Assembly: GCA_964555735.1 (NCBI GenBank)
Contig: CAZKTS010000080.1
Location: 1 to 34,454, forward strand
Direction: 5' to 3'
Length of the DNA: 34,454 nucleotides
Source of the DNA: CAZKTS01 sp964555735
Lineage (GTDB): Bacteria; Actinomycetota; Acidimicrobiia; IMCC26256; PALSA-555
A program made the translations under genes and the position numbers. The notes beneath the pieces were generated by a model. That model saw only the letters and a list, made by a program, of their open reading frames with translations, was not told where the DNA came from and made no database searches. Each line of letters opens with the position of its first letter. Position 1 is the first letter of the stretch. Of the stretch, positions 15,645-22,996 are shown piece by piece.

Positions 15645-16496
15645 ATGCTCGAGTGGAAGATCGGCAACGTACGGATCAGCTGCATCCCGGAGGTGGTGCT
15701 CGACCTGCCCAGCTCCGAGCTGCTCCCGGACTTCAGGATGGAGGACCTGGGACCGGAGCGCGCGTGGATCGTGCCCGATCACATCGCCGCCGACGGCATG
15801 CTGAAGGTCGCGGTGCAGACCTTCGTCGTCGAGTCCGAGGGGAAGGTCATCCTCGTCGACACGTGCTTCGGGAACGACCGTGACCTTCCCTACGAGCACA
15901 TGGAGCCGCTGCAGACCTCGTTCCTCGAGGACATCGCGGCGGTGGGCGCGTCCCGTGACGCCGTCGATGTCGTGCTCTGCACCCACCTCCACTTCGACCA
16001 CGTGGGGTGGAACACGATGCTCGTCGACGGTGCGTGGGTGCCGACGTTCCCGAACGCGGAGTACCTCTTCGGTCAGGCCGAGTACGAGCACTGGCAGGAC
16101 CACGACGATTTCAACATCGACTTGACCGACAACGTCGAGCCGGTAATCGCGGCCGGTCTGCACCGCTTCGTCGCGATGGACCATCGGATCACCGGCGAGG
16201 TCGCACTGCGTCCGACGCCGGGCCACACTCCCGGGCATGCGAGCCTCGCGATCGAATCCGGTGGACAGCGCGCGCTCATCACCGGCGACATGATCCACAA
16301 CCCGGTGCAGGTCGCGCACCCTGACCTCGCCGCGCTGCCGGACTGGGACGCCGACGCCGCCCGGGCCACGCGGCGCGCGGTGCTGGACGACATCGCCGGA
16401 CGTGAGGTCCTCCTGCTCGGAACGCACTTCGCGGCGCCGACCGGTGGCTACGTGCGGCGCGAGTCCGACGCCTCGCTCCGCTTCGACGTGGCCTGA
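15645..16496 (+). CDS. Metallo-beta-lactamase-fold hydrolase
   Basis: A 283-residue MBL-fold protein with a complete binuclear metal site: H114-x-H116-x-D118-H119 in CTHLHFDHVGWN, His194 in GHTPGHA, Asp215 in ITGDMIH and His261 in GTHFAAP. The arrangement resembles N-acyl-homoserine-lactonase/parathion-hydrolase-like members, so a lactone or ester substrate is plausible; a thioester is also possible. AGGGGGAAG precedes ATG 15645. It is 21 bp after the CoA ligase and 5 bp before the dehydrogenase. No signal peptide is seen, so it acts in the cytoplasm. Confidence 0.92.
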   Translation: MLEWKIGNVRISCIPEVVLDLPSSELLPDFRMEDLGPERAWIVPDHIAADGMLKVAVQTFVVESEGKVILVDTCFGNDRDLPYEHMEPLQTSFLEDIAAVGASRDAVDVVLCTHLHFDHVGWNTMLVDGAWVPTFPNAEYLFGQAEYEHWQDHDDFNIDLTDNVEPVIAAGLHRFVAMDHRITGEVALRPTPGHTPGHASLAIESGGQRALITGDMIHNPVQVAHPDLAALPDWDADAARATRRAVLDDIAGREVLLLGTHFAAPTGGYVRRESDASLRFDVA

Positions 16497-16501
16497 TCGT
16501 C

Positions 16502-17455
16502 ATGCGCGTCGCGATCCTCGACGACTACCAGGGTGCTGCGCTCGAGTTCGGTGACTGGGCGTCGTTGCCCGACGGCACCGACGTGGTTCCGTTCCGCGAG
16601 CACATCGATGACGACGACGAGCTCGTGGCTCGGCTGGCGGGCTTCGATGTCGTGGTCGCGATGCGGGAGCGCACCCCGCTGCCCCGCGCGCGGCTGGCGC
16701 GCCTCGCCGACCTTCGTCTGCTGGTGACCACCGGACCGTTCAATGCCGTCATCGACATGGACGCGGCACGGGAGCTCGGCATCGTGGTCGCGGGCACCGG
16801 CGGGATCCTCACGCCGACATCGGAGCTCGCGTGGGCGCTGCTCCTCGGCTTGGCGCGCCAGACCGCGGTCGAGGATGCGGCCGTCAAGGCCGGTGGCTGG
16901 CAGACGACCGTCGGCACCGACCTCGCGGGCGCGACCCTGGGCCTCGTCGGCCTGGGCAACCTCGGTGCCATGGTCGGTGCGGTCGGCCGGGCGTTCGGCA
17001 TGCGCGTCATCGCCTGGAGTCAGAACCTCACCGCCGAACGGGCCGAGGAGCAGGGCGCGGAGCTCGTCACGAAGGAAGCCCTGTTCCGTGAGTCCGACTT
17101 CATCAGCGTGCATCTCGTGCTGAGCGATCGCACCCGCGGGCTGGTCGGGCGGGACGAGCTCGCGCTGATGAAGCCGACCGCATATCTGGTGAACACCTCC
17201 AGGGGACCGATCGTCGACGACGACGCGCTGGTGGCAGCGCTCGAGCAGGGCACGATCGCCGGCGCAGGCCTCGATGTGTTCGACCGGGAGCCGCTGCCCG
17301 CCGAGCACCCGTACCGGCGACTCGCGAACGTCCTGATCACGCCGCACATCGGCTACGTGACCCGCGACTGCTACCGGCTCTTCTACGACGACATCGTCGA
17401 CGACATCCGTGCGTATGCCTCGGGCGAGCCGGTGCGCGTGATCAACGCTGGGTGA
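16502..17455 (+). CDS. D-2-hydroxyacid dehydrogenase family protein
   Basis: A 317-residue NAD(P)-dependent D-2-hydroxyacid dehydrogenase, interconverting 2-oxo and D-2-hydroxy acids. The Rossmann motif GLGNLG lies at 150-155. The catalytic triad is complete: Arg234 in TSRGPIVD, Glu263 in FDREPLP and His282 in TPHIGYV. The N-terminal MRVAILDDYQGAALEF is typical of the phosphoglycerate-dehydrogenase-like subgroup. It starts five bases after the MBL-fold gene, the last gene of the island block. Its stop overlaps the 3' end of the convergent oxygenase gene by 14 bp. In context it may process an oxo acid released by the aldolase-like enzyme. Confidence 0.92.
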   Translation: MRVAILDDYQGAALEFGDWASLPDGTDVVPFREHIDDDDELVARLAGFDVVVAMRERTPLPRARLARLADLRLLVTTGPFNAVIDMDAARELGIVVAGTGGILTPTSELAWALLLGLARQTAVEDAAVKAGGWQTTVGTDLAGATLGLVGLGNLGAMVGAVGRAFGMRVIAWSQNLTAERAEEQGAELVTKEALFRESDFISVHLVLSDRTRGLVGRDELALMKPTAYLVNTSRGPIVDDDALVAALEQGTIAGAGLDVFDREPLPAEHPYRRLANVLITPHIGYVTRDCYRLFYDDIVDDIRAYASGEPVRVINAG

Positions 17456-18200
17456 CGAGCTTCTCCGGGTGGCGGCCGTCGACGTGGCCCATGAACGCGG
17501 GGCCGATGCTGTAGCCGAGGAGCTCACGCAGACGGGGTGAGACCTCGCGAGCGCGGTCGGGCGGGAACTCGAGCAGGTAGCTCTCCTGCTGGCGGGCCCA
17601 CGACACGACGTACTGGATCGAGATGCCGAGGCGCGTGCCGTCGCTCGTGTTCGGCCCGCCCGCGTGCCAGAGCGTGCCGGGGTAGATCGCGACCGCGCCG
17701 GCGGGCATCTCGAGCGGCACGCGCTCCGTGTACGGCTCCGGCTGCTCGTCGCCCCAGGCGTGACTCCCGGGGATCATCACGGTGGCGCCGTTGGCGGCGG
17801 TGAAGTCGTCGAGTGCCCAGAGCGTGCTGAGCGAGACCGGCGGGCGCGGGCGGGGGAGCGAGAAGTAGAAGGCCTCGTCGAAGTGGAGGTCCTGCGCGTT
17901 CTCGCCGGGATGGATGTCGATGGCGAGCGCGGCGGTGAGGAGGAAGCCCTCGCCGAGGATCTGCTCGGCGACCTGGAGGACGAGCGGGTCCTCGATGAGG
18001 CGGTCGAACGCCCGTGACTTCGCCGGGAGGCTGTACACCCGCTTGGTGTGGAAGCCCTCGAAGTCGTTGCGGCCGAACGGCCCGGCCGCGAGCAGCGGCT
18101 CGAGGGCAGCGCGGGCGTCGGCCTGCTCGCCGGCGTCGAGCGCTCCCTCGACGACGGCGTACCCGCGCTCGGCGATCTCGGCCAGGACGCGCTCGATCAC
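17442..18200 (-). CDS. Phytanoyl-CoA dioxygenase family protein
   Basis: A 252-residue Fe(II)/2-oxoglutarate-dependent oxygenase of the PhyH family. The facial triad is visible: H106-x-D108 in DLHFDEAFYF and distal His179 in GTLWHAGGPN, with Arg190 in TRLGISIQY placed to bind 2-oxoglutarate. Members hydroxylate lipids or small metabolites. It begins at GTG 18198-18200, which has no Shine-Dalgarno but lies six bases after a TAGCGT -10 box, so it is probably leaderless. It overlaps the island's last gene tail to tail by 14 bp and is divergent from the NYN gene. A second family member lies at 27682. Substrate unknown. Confidence 0.9.
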   Translation of the reverse strand: MIERVLAEIAERGYAVVEGALDAGEQADARAALEPLLAAGPFGRNDFEGFHTKRVYSLPAKSRAFDRLIEDPLVLQVAEQILGEGFLLTAALAIDIHPGENAQDLHFDEAFYFSLPRPRPPVSLSTLWALDDFTAANGATVMIPGSHAWGDEQPEPYTERVPLEMPAGAVAIYPGTLWHAGGPNTSDGTRLGISIQYVVSWARQQESYLLEFPPDRAREVSPRLRELLGYSIGPAFMGHVDGRHPEKLVTQR

Positions 18201-18206
18201 GCGGCA

Positions 18207-18212
18207 ACGCTA
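18207..18212 (-). promoter_or_regulatory. -10 box of leaderless PhyH-family gene
   Basis: Read on the minus strand this is TAGCGT, matching the actinobacterial TANNNT -10 pattern. Six bases (TGCCGC) separate it from the GTG start at 18200, so transcription should begin at or next to the start codon. Confidence 0.5.
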
Positions 18213-18230
18213 CCGCCGTCAGAATGCGGT

Positions 18231-18638
18231 GTGCCCGTGCTCGTGGTCGACGCCATGAACGTGATCGGGAGCCGTCCCGACGGCTGGTGGCGCGACCGCG
18301 ACGGCGCGGTGCGACGGCTCGTGGCGCGCCTCCAACGCCTCGAGGACGACGTGGTGGTCGTGTGCGACGGCCGTCCGCTCGCGGATCTGCCGGAGGGCGC
18401 GCACGCCGGCGTGCGCGTGCTCTATGCGCGCCGAGGCGGTGCGAACGCGGCCGACGACCGCATCGTCGAGGAGATCGAGGCCCTCGGCGCCGAGGCGACC
18501 GTCGCCACCGTCGTCACGTCCGACCGCGACCTCGTACGCCGCGTGACCGCCCTCGGCGCGTCGACCGTCGGCGCCACGACGTTGCTCACCCGCCTCGACG
18601 GTTCCGACGCCCTCGACGTGGTCGACGACCCGCCCTGA
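18231..18638 (+). CDS. NYN/PIN-like domain protein (YacP-type putative ribonuclease)
   Basis: A 135-residue NYN-domain protein of the PIN-like nuclease superfamily. It starts MPVLVVDAMNVIGSRPDGWW, where the DAMN segment holds the first acidic residue and the family's conserved Asn. The later acidic positions are in VVCDGRP, ADDRIVEEIE and VVTSDRDLVRRV, in the order expected for a metal-dependent RNase or RNA-binding fold. GTG 18231 was chosen because homology begins at the next codon. The longer open frame upstream is antisense to the oxygenase gene. CAGAAT lies five bases before the start and may act as a -10. It ends just before a strong bidirectional hairpin. Biological targets are unknown. 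Confidence 0.85.
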   Translation: MPVLVVDAMNVIGSRPDGWWRDRDGAVRRLVARLQRLEDDVVVVCDGRPLADLPEGAHAGVRVLYARRGGANAADDRIVEEIEALGAEATVATVVTSDRDLVRRVTALGASTVGATTLLTRLDGSDALDVVDDPP

Positions 18639-18641
18639 ACG

Positions 18642-18687
18642 ACGAGGCGCTCCTCAGTCCAATAGATCGGACTCAGGAGCGCCTCGT
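18642..18687. terminator. Strong bidirectional stem-loop terminator
   Basis: ACGAGGCGCTCCTCAGTCC (18642-18660) pairs with GGACTCAGGAGCGCCTCGT (18669-18687) along 19 bp with one mismatch, around the loop AATAGATC. It lies between the convergent NYN gene (+) and M23 peptidase gene (-), exactly where a shared terminator is needed. There is no long T-tract, as is common in actinobacteria. Confidence 0.8.
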
Positions 18688-18701
18688 TGGTCGGTGCGGC
18701 C

Positions 18702-19223
18702 TCAGCAGCCCTTGGCGTGGAGGGTGGGGGCGGGGTCGATGCGGGTGCCGCCGGCGCCGTTGAGGCGGATGCTGAAGTGCACGTGCGGCGCGCTCGCGTT
18801 CCCGGTGTGGCCGACGTAGCCGATCAGCTCGCCGCTCGCGACCCGACGGTCGACGCCGACGAACGCAGAGAGGTGCGCGTACGCGAACGCGGTGTTGTCG
18901 TCGGCGGTCAGATAGACGGTGTTCCCGCCCGCGCCCTCCAGGGGCACGAAGCGCACCCGCCCGGCGCGCACCGCGTAGAGCGGCGTGCCCTCGGCCACGA
19001 GCAGGTCGACGCCCGAGTGGAAGCCCGAGCCGCGCGGCCCGAAGCCGTCGCCCCAGCGGGCGCCGGTGACCGGGCAGACGTCGATCGAGAGCGTCGGCGC
19101 CGGGTCGGTGGACACGACCGCGGGCGGATCGCTCACGTCCGGGGCCGGCACGGCGCACGCCGCGAGCCCTACCGCGAGACCGACCCCGAGCGCGACCGAC
19201 CAGACCTTCCGCATCCTCTCCAT
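18702..19223 (-). CDS. M23-family metallopeptidase, predicted lipoprotein
   Basis: A LytM/M23-type zinc peptidase that acts on peptidoglycan cross-bridges outside the membrane. A signal sequence ends in the lipobox VGLAAC, predicting a lipid-anchored protein. The domain carries HSGVDLLV (first His/Asp ligands) and HVHFSIRLNG (the HxH motif). WGDGFGPRGSGFHSG is the usual lead-in to the domain. The start is uncertain: ATG 19221-19223 gives about 173 residues; TTG three codons earlier and ATG three codons later are alternatives. It is divergent from the DUF3089 gene with only 20 bp between them, and its 3' end faces the strong hairpin at 18642-18687. Its role is probably cell-wall remodelling. 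Confidence 0.85.
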   Translation of the reverse strand: MERMRKVWSVALGVGLAVGLAACAVPAPDVSDPPAVVSTDPAPTLSIDVCPVTGARWGDGFGPRGSGFHSGVDLLVAEGTPLYAVRAGRVRFVPLEGAGGNTVYLTADDNTAFAYAHLSAFVGVDRRVASGELIGYVGHTGNASAPHVHFSIRLNGAGGTRIDPAPTLHAKGC

Positions 19224-19243
19224 AGGCTGCAAGGATCGACACG

Positions 19244-20410
19244 ATGCACCGTCACCTGAAGGGGCTCGTGACGGCCATCGCCGTCGCCACGGTGCTGGCC
19301 GTGGGCACGGTCACGGCCGGCGCCCAGGCTGATCCCGAGCCGACACCCGCCCCGACACCCGCGCCGTCGTCCACCGTCTGGCTCTGCAAGCCGGGCATCA
19401 CCCCGAACCCGTGCGAGGCCGACACCGCCACGACGGTCGTGCGGCCCGACGGCACCGAGCGGGTCGCCCCGACGCCCCGGCCGGGCGAGCGCCCGGTCGA
19501 CTGCTTCTACGTCTACCCGACGGTCAGCACCCAGCCGACCGAGAACGCCGACCTCACCATCGAGCCCGCCGAGATCGCGGTCGCCGAGACCCAGGCGTCG
19601 CAGTTCTCGTCGGTGTGCCGCGTGTACGCGCCCATGTACCGCCAGCTCACCCTGGCGACCATCCGCACCGGCGGCCTCGGCTCGCCTCGCGCGGTCGCAC
19701 TGGCGTACCTCGACGTCCGGGCCGCGTGGCTCGACTACCTGGAGCACGACAACGACGGTCGGGGCGTCGTCCTGCTCGGGCATTCGCAGGGCTCGGGCAT
19801 GCTCCAGGCGCTGCTGCGGCGCGAGATCGAGCCCGACCCCGCGCAGCTCGACCGCATCGTGTCGGCGCTGCTGATCGGGTACAACCTCGTGGTCCCGAAG
19901 GGCAAGGACGTCGGTGGCTCGTTGCAGGAGGTGCCCGCGTGCCGGTCCCGCACCCAGACCGGCTGCGTCGTGGCGTACTCGAGCTACGACTCGCCGCCGC
20001 CCGCGGGCAGTCGCTTCGGGCGCGTCGACGCCGCCAGCACCACGGCCGTCGACGCCGACCCGGCCACGCTCGAGGTGCTGTGTGTGAACCCGGCGAAGCC
20101 GAGCGCGCGCGTGAACGGTCCCGCCGTGCCGCTCCGGCCGCTGTTCCCGACTGCCGTGCTCGGACCCGCGACCGACGTCACCACACCATGGGTGGCGTTC
20201 CCGCGGCTCTACTCGGCCGCGTGCACGCAGGCCGACGGCGCGACGTGGCTCCAGATCGACGCCGCGCCGCAGACCGCGACCGACGCCCGCCCCCGGGTCG
20301 AGGCCCCGCTCGGCCCGTCGTGGGGACTGCACCGGGCCGATGTGAACCTCGCGCTCGGCGACCTCGTCGCGCTCGTCCGCAGCCAGGCGCGCGCCTTCAC
20401 GAAGCCCTGA
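19244..20410 (+). CDS. Secreted DUF3089-family alpha/beta hydrolase (lipase-like)
   Basis: A 388-residue exported protein. A signal peptide (HRHLKGLVTAIAVATVLAVGTVTAGAQA) precedes a Pro/Thr linker (PEPTPAPTPAPSST), then the DUF3089 domain (VWLCKPGITPNPCEAD, VDCFYVYPTVSTQ, CRVYAPMYRQ). The nucleophile elbow GHSQG places Ser181 as the catalytic serine, and the C-terminal GLHRADVNLA probably carries the catalytic His. Several Cys pairs suggest extracellular disulfides. Members are lipase/esterase-like, but substrates are undefined. The start is ATG 19244, 20 bp from the divergent peptidase start. Confidence 0.9.
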   Translation: MHRHLKGLVTAIAVATVLAVGTVTAGAQADPEPTPAPTPAPSSTVWLCKPGITPNPCEADTATTVVRPDGTERVAPTPRPGERPVDCFYVYPTVSTQPTENADLTIEPAEIAVAETQASQFSSVCRVYAPMYRQLTLATIRTGGLGSPRAVALAYLDVRAAWLDYLEHDNDGRGVVLLGHSQGSGMLQALLRREIEPDPAQLDRIVSALLIGYNLVVPKGKDVGGSLQEVPACRSRTQTGCVVAYSSYDSPPPAGSRFGRVDAASTTAVDADPATLEVLCVNPAKPSARVNGPAVPLRPLFPTAVLGPATDVTTPWVAFPRLYSAACTQADGATWLQIDAAPQTATDARPRVEAPLGPSWGLHRADVNLALGDLVALVRSQARAFTKP

Positions 20411-20456
20411 CGTTCACCCGCCCGCGGCCTCATACGAGGGTGGGACAACGCTGACC

Positions 20457-21458
20457 ATGCGCACCTCGCCGCCCCTCCCGCCGGTCCCCGAACCGCCTGC
20501 CGCCGACGCGGACCGCCCGACCCGAGCCGGGCTCGTAGCCGGCCTCACCCTCGTCGCCGCGCTGGTGGTGGCGCTCGTGACCCGGGGTGGGGCCATCGTC
20601 GTCGGCGTCGCCGTGCTCGCACTGGTGTTCATCCCGCTCGAGCGGCTCTTCGCCCTGCGGCCGCAGCGCGTGTTCCGCCGCGGGCTCATGACCGACCTCG
20701 CGCACTTCTTCGTCAACAACCTCTTCGTGACCGCCGGTGCGATCGCGCTGGTGGTGATCGGTGCGCTGCCACTGCTCTGGGTGCGTGGGTTCGACGTCGA
20801 ATCGATGCTGCCGGTCGCGGTCGCACTGCCGCTCGCGATCACGCTGGTGTTCGTCGGCAACTACTGGGGCCACCGTCTCACGCACCGCGTCCCGTTCCTG
20901 TGGCGCTTCCACGCCGTCCACCACAGCATCGAGCGGATGGACTGGGTTGCGTCGGCGCGCCTGCACCCGCTCGACTCGGCGTTCACCCAGGCGTTCACGA
21001 TCCTGCCGTTGTTCCTCCTCGGCTACGACGCCGGGGTGTTCGCCGGTGCCGCCGTCTTCGTGACGCTGCTCGCGCTGTTCCAGCACGCCAACGTCCGACT
21101 CCGGTTCCCCGGTCTGCGGTGGGTGATCAACACGCCGGAGTGGCACCACTGGCACCACGCCATCGACGCCGAGGCGCGCGACAAGAACTTCGGGCTCCCA
21201 CTCGTCGACAGGGTCTTCGGCACCGCGTACCTGCCGAAGGGTGCGCGACCGTCCGGGTTCGGGATCCACGACCCGGTGCCCGCCGACGGCTACCTCCGGC
21301 ACCTCGCGTACCCGTTCACGAGGGCGGCTCGGGTGGGGGCGACGCCGGCCAGTCCTGCACCGCCAGCGACGCCCGCGCCGCGGCCAGCTGCTCCTGTCGC
21401 GTCCGGCCCTGGCGCGCTTCCACTCGCTTCCCCCACGGTGTCCGTCCCTTCGGCTTGA
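20457..21458 (+). CDS. Sterol desaturase / fatty acid hydroxylase family membrane protein
   Basis: A 333-residue integral-membrane di-iron oxygenase. Its histidine clusters are intact: H139RLTH143, H152AVHH156 and H230HWHH234, which bind the two irons and allow hydroxylation or desaturation of a lipid. Hydrophobic segments at about residues 23-60, 80-105 and 118-138 anchor it. The family-like region ends near GYLRHLAYPF. The last 45-50 residues are Ala/Pro-rich, lie antisense to the next gene, and may be non-conserved read-through. ATG 20457 lacks a clear ribosome site; GACAAC seven bases upstream could be a -10. The substrate is not identifiable. Confidence 0.9.
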   Translation: MRTSPPLPPVPEPPAADADRPTRAGLVAGLTLVAALVVALVTRGGAIVVGVAVLALVFIPLERLFALRPQRVFRRGLMTDLAHFFVNNLFVTAGAIALVVIGALPLLWVRGFDVESMLPVAVALPLAITLVFVGNYWGHRLTHRVPFLWRFHAVHHSIERMDWVASARLHPLDSAFTQAFTILPLFLLGYDAGVFAGAAVFVTLLALFQHANVRLRFPGLRWVINTPEWHHWHHAIDAEARDKNFGLPLVDRVFGTAYLPKGARPSGFGIHDPVPADGYLRHLAYPFTRAARVGATPASPAPPATPAPRPAAPVASGPGALPLASPTVSVPSA

Positions 21459-21927
21459 ACACCGAGAGCACCGTCGCGATCCCGAGCGCCACGCAGTGGG
21501 CGATGGTCGGGCCGAAGAGGTGCGTGGCCGAGCCGGACGCCAGCGCGTCGCGAGCCGCCGGGGCCACGATCACCACGTCGGTGACGATCATCACCGCGGC
21601 GATCACGAGCTTGGCGACCAGCCACCAGTGGCGCACGAAGCCCCACACGGTGCCGAGCGACAGGACCGCGCCGGTGACGACCGCGACCGCGCCGAGCGGC
21701 ACGGTCAGCCAGGGCGACGTCTCGATGGTGCGGAGGTAGGCGTCGGCCGTGGCGGCGTCGCCCGTGCTCGCCGCCGCGATGCAGCAGAACGCCACCACGA
21801 CCGCGGCGCCGAACCAGCCGACCGAGCTCAGCACGTGTGCAGTGAGCGCCGCCTGATGGGCGCGACCCCGCAGCCGGTTGGGGGCAGTGCGGCCGCCACG
21901 GTTCGGAGAGGAGGTGGTCGAGGTCAT
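21316..21927 (-). CDS. DUF2269-like four-helix membrane protein
   Basis: A 203-residue protein with four predicted transmembrane helices (LTAHVLSSVGWFGAAVVVAF, WLTVPLGAVAVVTGAVLSLG, WLVAKLVIAAVMIVTDVVIV and TIAHCVALGIATVLSVF) and a charged C-terminal tail. AHQAALTAHVLSSVGWFGA recalls DUF2269-type membrane proteins of unknown function. ATG 21925-21927 was chosen over the upstream GTG 21933 because GAGG lies at a better distance. It is divergent from a MarR regulator across a 62-bp operator region, a layout common for regulator-controlled membrane proteins. Its 3' end overlaps the convergent desaturase gene by 143 bp. Confidence 0.75.
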   Translation of the reverse strand: MTSTTSSPNRGGRTAPNRLRGRAHQAALTAHVLSSVGWFGAAVVVAFCCIAAASTGDAATADAYLRTIETSPWLTVPLGAVAVVTGAVLSLGTVWGFVRHWWLVAKLVIAAVMIVTDVVIVAPAARDALASGSATHLFGPTIAHCVALGIATVLSVFKPKGRTPWGKRVEARQGRTRQEQLAAARASLAVQDWPASPPPEPPS

Positions 21928-21949
21928 GGCCACAGCCTCGCGCGATCAA

Positions 21950-21982
21950 TTGCGGTCCGCAACTGTTGCGGATCGCTACGAT
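21950..21982. promoter_or_regulatory. MarR-type operator and leaderless promoter
   Basis: TTGCGGTCCGCAA (21950-21962) is a perfect palindrome with 6-bp arms. A third half-site, TTGCGG, follows at 21966-21971. TACGAT (21977-21982) fits the TANNNT -10 pattern and lies seven bases before the MarR start GTG 21990. The half-sites lie upstream of this -10 and between the two divergent starts, so MarR could repress itself and the membrane-protein gene. Confidence 0.6.
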
Positions 21983-21989
21983 ATGGCCC

Positions 21990-22457
21990 GTGACTCTCGC
22001 CGTCGACCTCGTCCGCCTGGGCTTCCTCGCCTCGCACCGCTTCGCCGCCGGCCTGGCGCCGCTCGGACTCGAGCCCCGGCAGTTCGGCGTGCTCGTGCGG
22101 CTGGCCGAGCACGACGGCGCCTCGCAGCGGGAGCTGGCCGAGGTGCTCGACCTCCACCCCACCCGGGTGGTGTTCGTCGTCGACGAGCTGGAGCAGGCCG
22201 GTCTGGTCGAGCGCCGGCGCAGCACCACGGACCGCCGATCGAACGCGATCGTCCTGACCGCCGCCGGGCGGCGCGCGCTCACGCGTGGCCGCGCGGTGGC
22301 GCGCGCCAACGACGACGCGCTCGGCGACGGTCTGACCGCGAAGGAGCGCACCGAGCTCGAACGGCTGCTCGCCAAGGTCGCCGCCGCCCAGGGCCTCCCC
22401 GAGGGCGGGCTGCCGGGCCCGCCGCCGGGCGTTCGCCGCAGCGCCGCCACCACCTGA
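21990..22457 (+). CDS. MarR-family transcriptional regulator
   Basis: A 155-residue MarR protein. The winged helix-turn-helix is clear: LEPRQFGVLVRLAEHDGASQ, then RELAEVLDLHPTRVVFVVDE with LEQAGLVERRR, and the wing TTDRRSNAIVLTAAGRRAL. Helices on both sides form the dimer interface. I chose GTG 21990 because it lies seven bases after a TACGAT -10 box, indicating a leaderless transcript; the open frame upstream starts inside the operator. It probably binds the TTGCGG/CCGCAA sites and controls itself and the divergent membrane protein. The Pro/Gly-rich C-terminus is not conserved. Confidence 0.92.
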   Translation: MTLAVDLVRLGFLASHRFAAGLAPLGLEPRQFGVLVRLAEHDGASQRELAEVLDLHPTRVVFVVDELEQAGLVERRRSTTDRRSNAIVLTAAGRRALTRGRAVARANDDALGDGLTAKERTELERLLAKVAAAQGLPEGGLPGPPPGVRRSAATT

Positions 22458-22500
22458 CGGTTCCTTGCCGTCGCGCGCGCAGCGCGACGAAGATCGCGGG

Positions 22501-22971
22501 ATGAGCGACACCGACGACTACCTCGCGATCCGCCGGCTCCAGGATCGCTACGCCGACGTCATCACCCGACGCGCGTTCGACGAGCTGCACGACCTGTTCC
22601 TGCCGGACGCGTCGATCGTCGTCGACATGCGTTCGGGCGGCGAGCCGTTCCGGTTCGACGGCCCGGGCGCGCTCGGCGAGTTCCTCGGGCCGGCGATGGG
22701 CCGGTTCGGCTTCTTCGTGTTCGTGATCCTGAACGCGCTCGTCGAGGTCGCCCCGGACGGCGAGGTCGACGGCGCGACCGGTCGCATGTACATCTCCGAG
22801 CTGCGGACCGAAGGCACCGACGGCCCGCGCGTCGACTCGTACGGCGTGTACCACGATCGGTACGTGCGCACCGCGGCCGGGTGGCGCTTCGCCGACCGGC
22901 GGTACCACTCGCTGGGCCGCCTCGGTCCCGACGGCCGCAGTGAGGTCTTCCCGTTCCCGACGGATGTGTGA
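22501..22971 (+). CDS. NTF2-like / SnoaL_4-type protein
   Basis: A 156-residue NTF2-like protein opening DDYLAIRRLQDRYADVITRRAFDELHDLFLPDASI, the SnoaL_4 pattern, and ending with a strand pair containing VYHDRYVRTAAGWRFADRRYHSLG. It is the fourth protein of this fold in the window, but lies outside the catabolic island. ATG 22501 is preferred because the family match starts here; an in-frame ATG lies 36 bases upstream. It follows MarR by 43 bp and precedes a secreted hydrolase by 25 bp, so it may be co-transcribed with either. Function not assignable. Confidence 0.85.
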   Translation: MSDTDDYLAIRRLQDRYADVITRRAFDELHDLFLPDASIVVDMRSGGEPFRFDGPGALGEFLGPAMGRFGFFVFVILNALVEVAPDGEVDGATGRMYISELRTEGTDGPRVDSYGVYHDRYVRTAAGWRFADRRYHSLGRLGPDGRSEVFPFPTDV

Positions 22972-22996
22972 GCAGGTGCCGGGTCAGAATGCGTCC

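Noticed and set aside
13884..16427. Very long minus-strand open frame (over 800 codons) opposite the CoA ligase and MBL-fold genes
   Set aside because: It is antisense to two genes with complete catalytic motifs. Its translation is rich in Arg, His, Val and Asp repeats with no domain pattern, as expected for a high-GC shadow frame.
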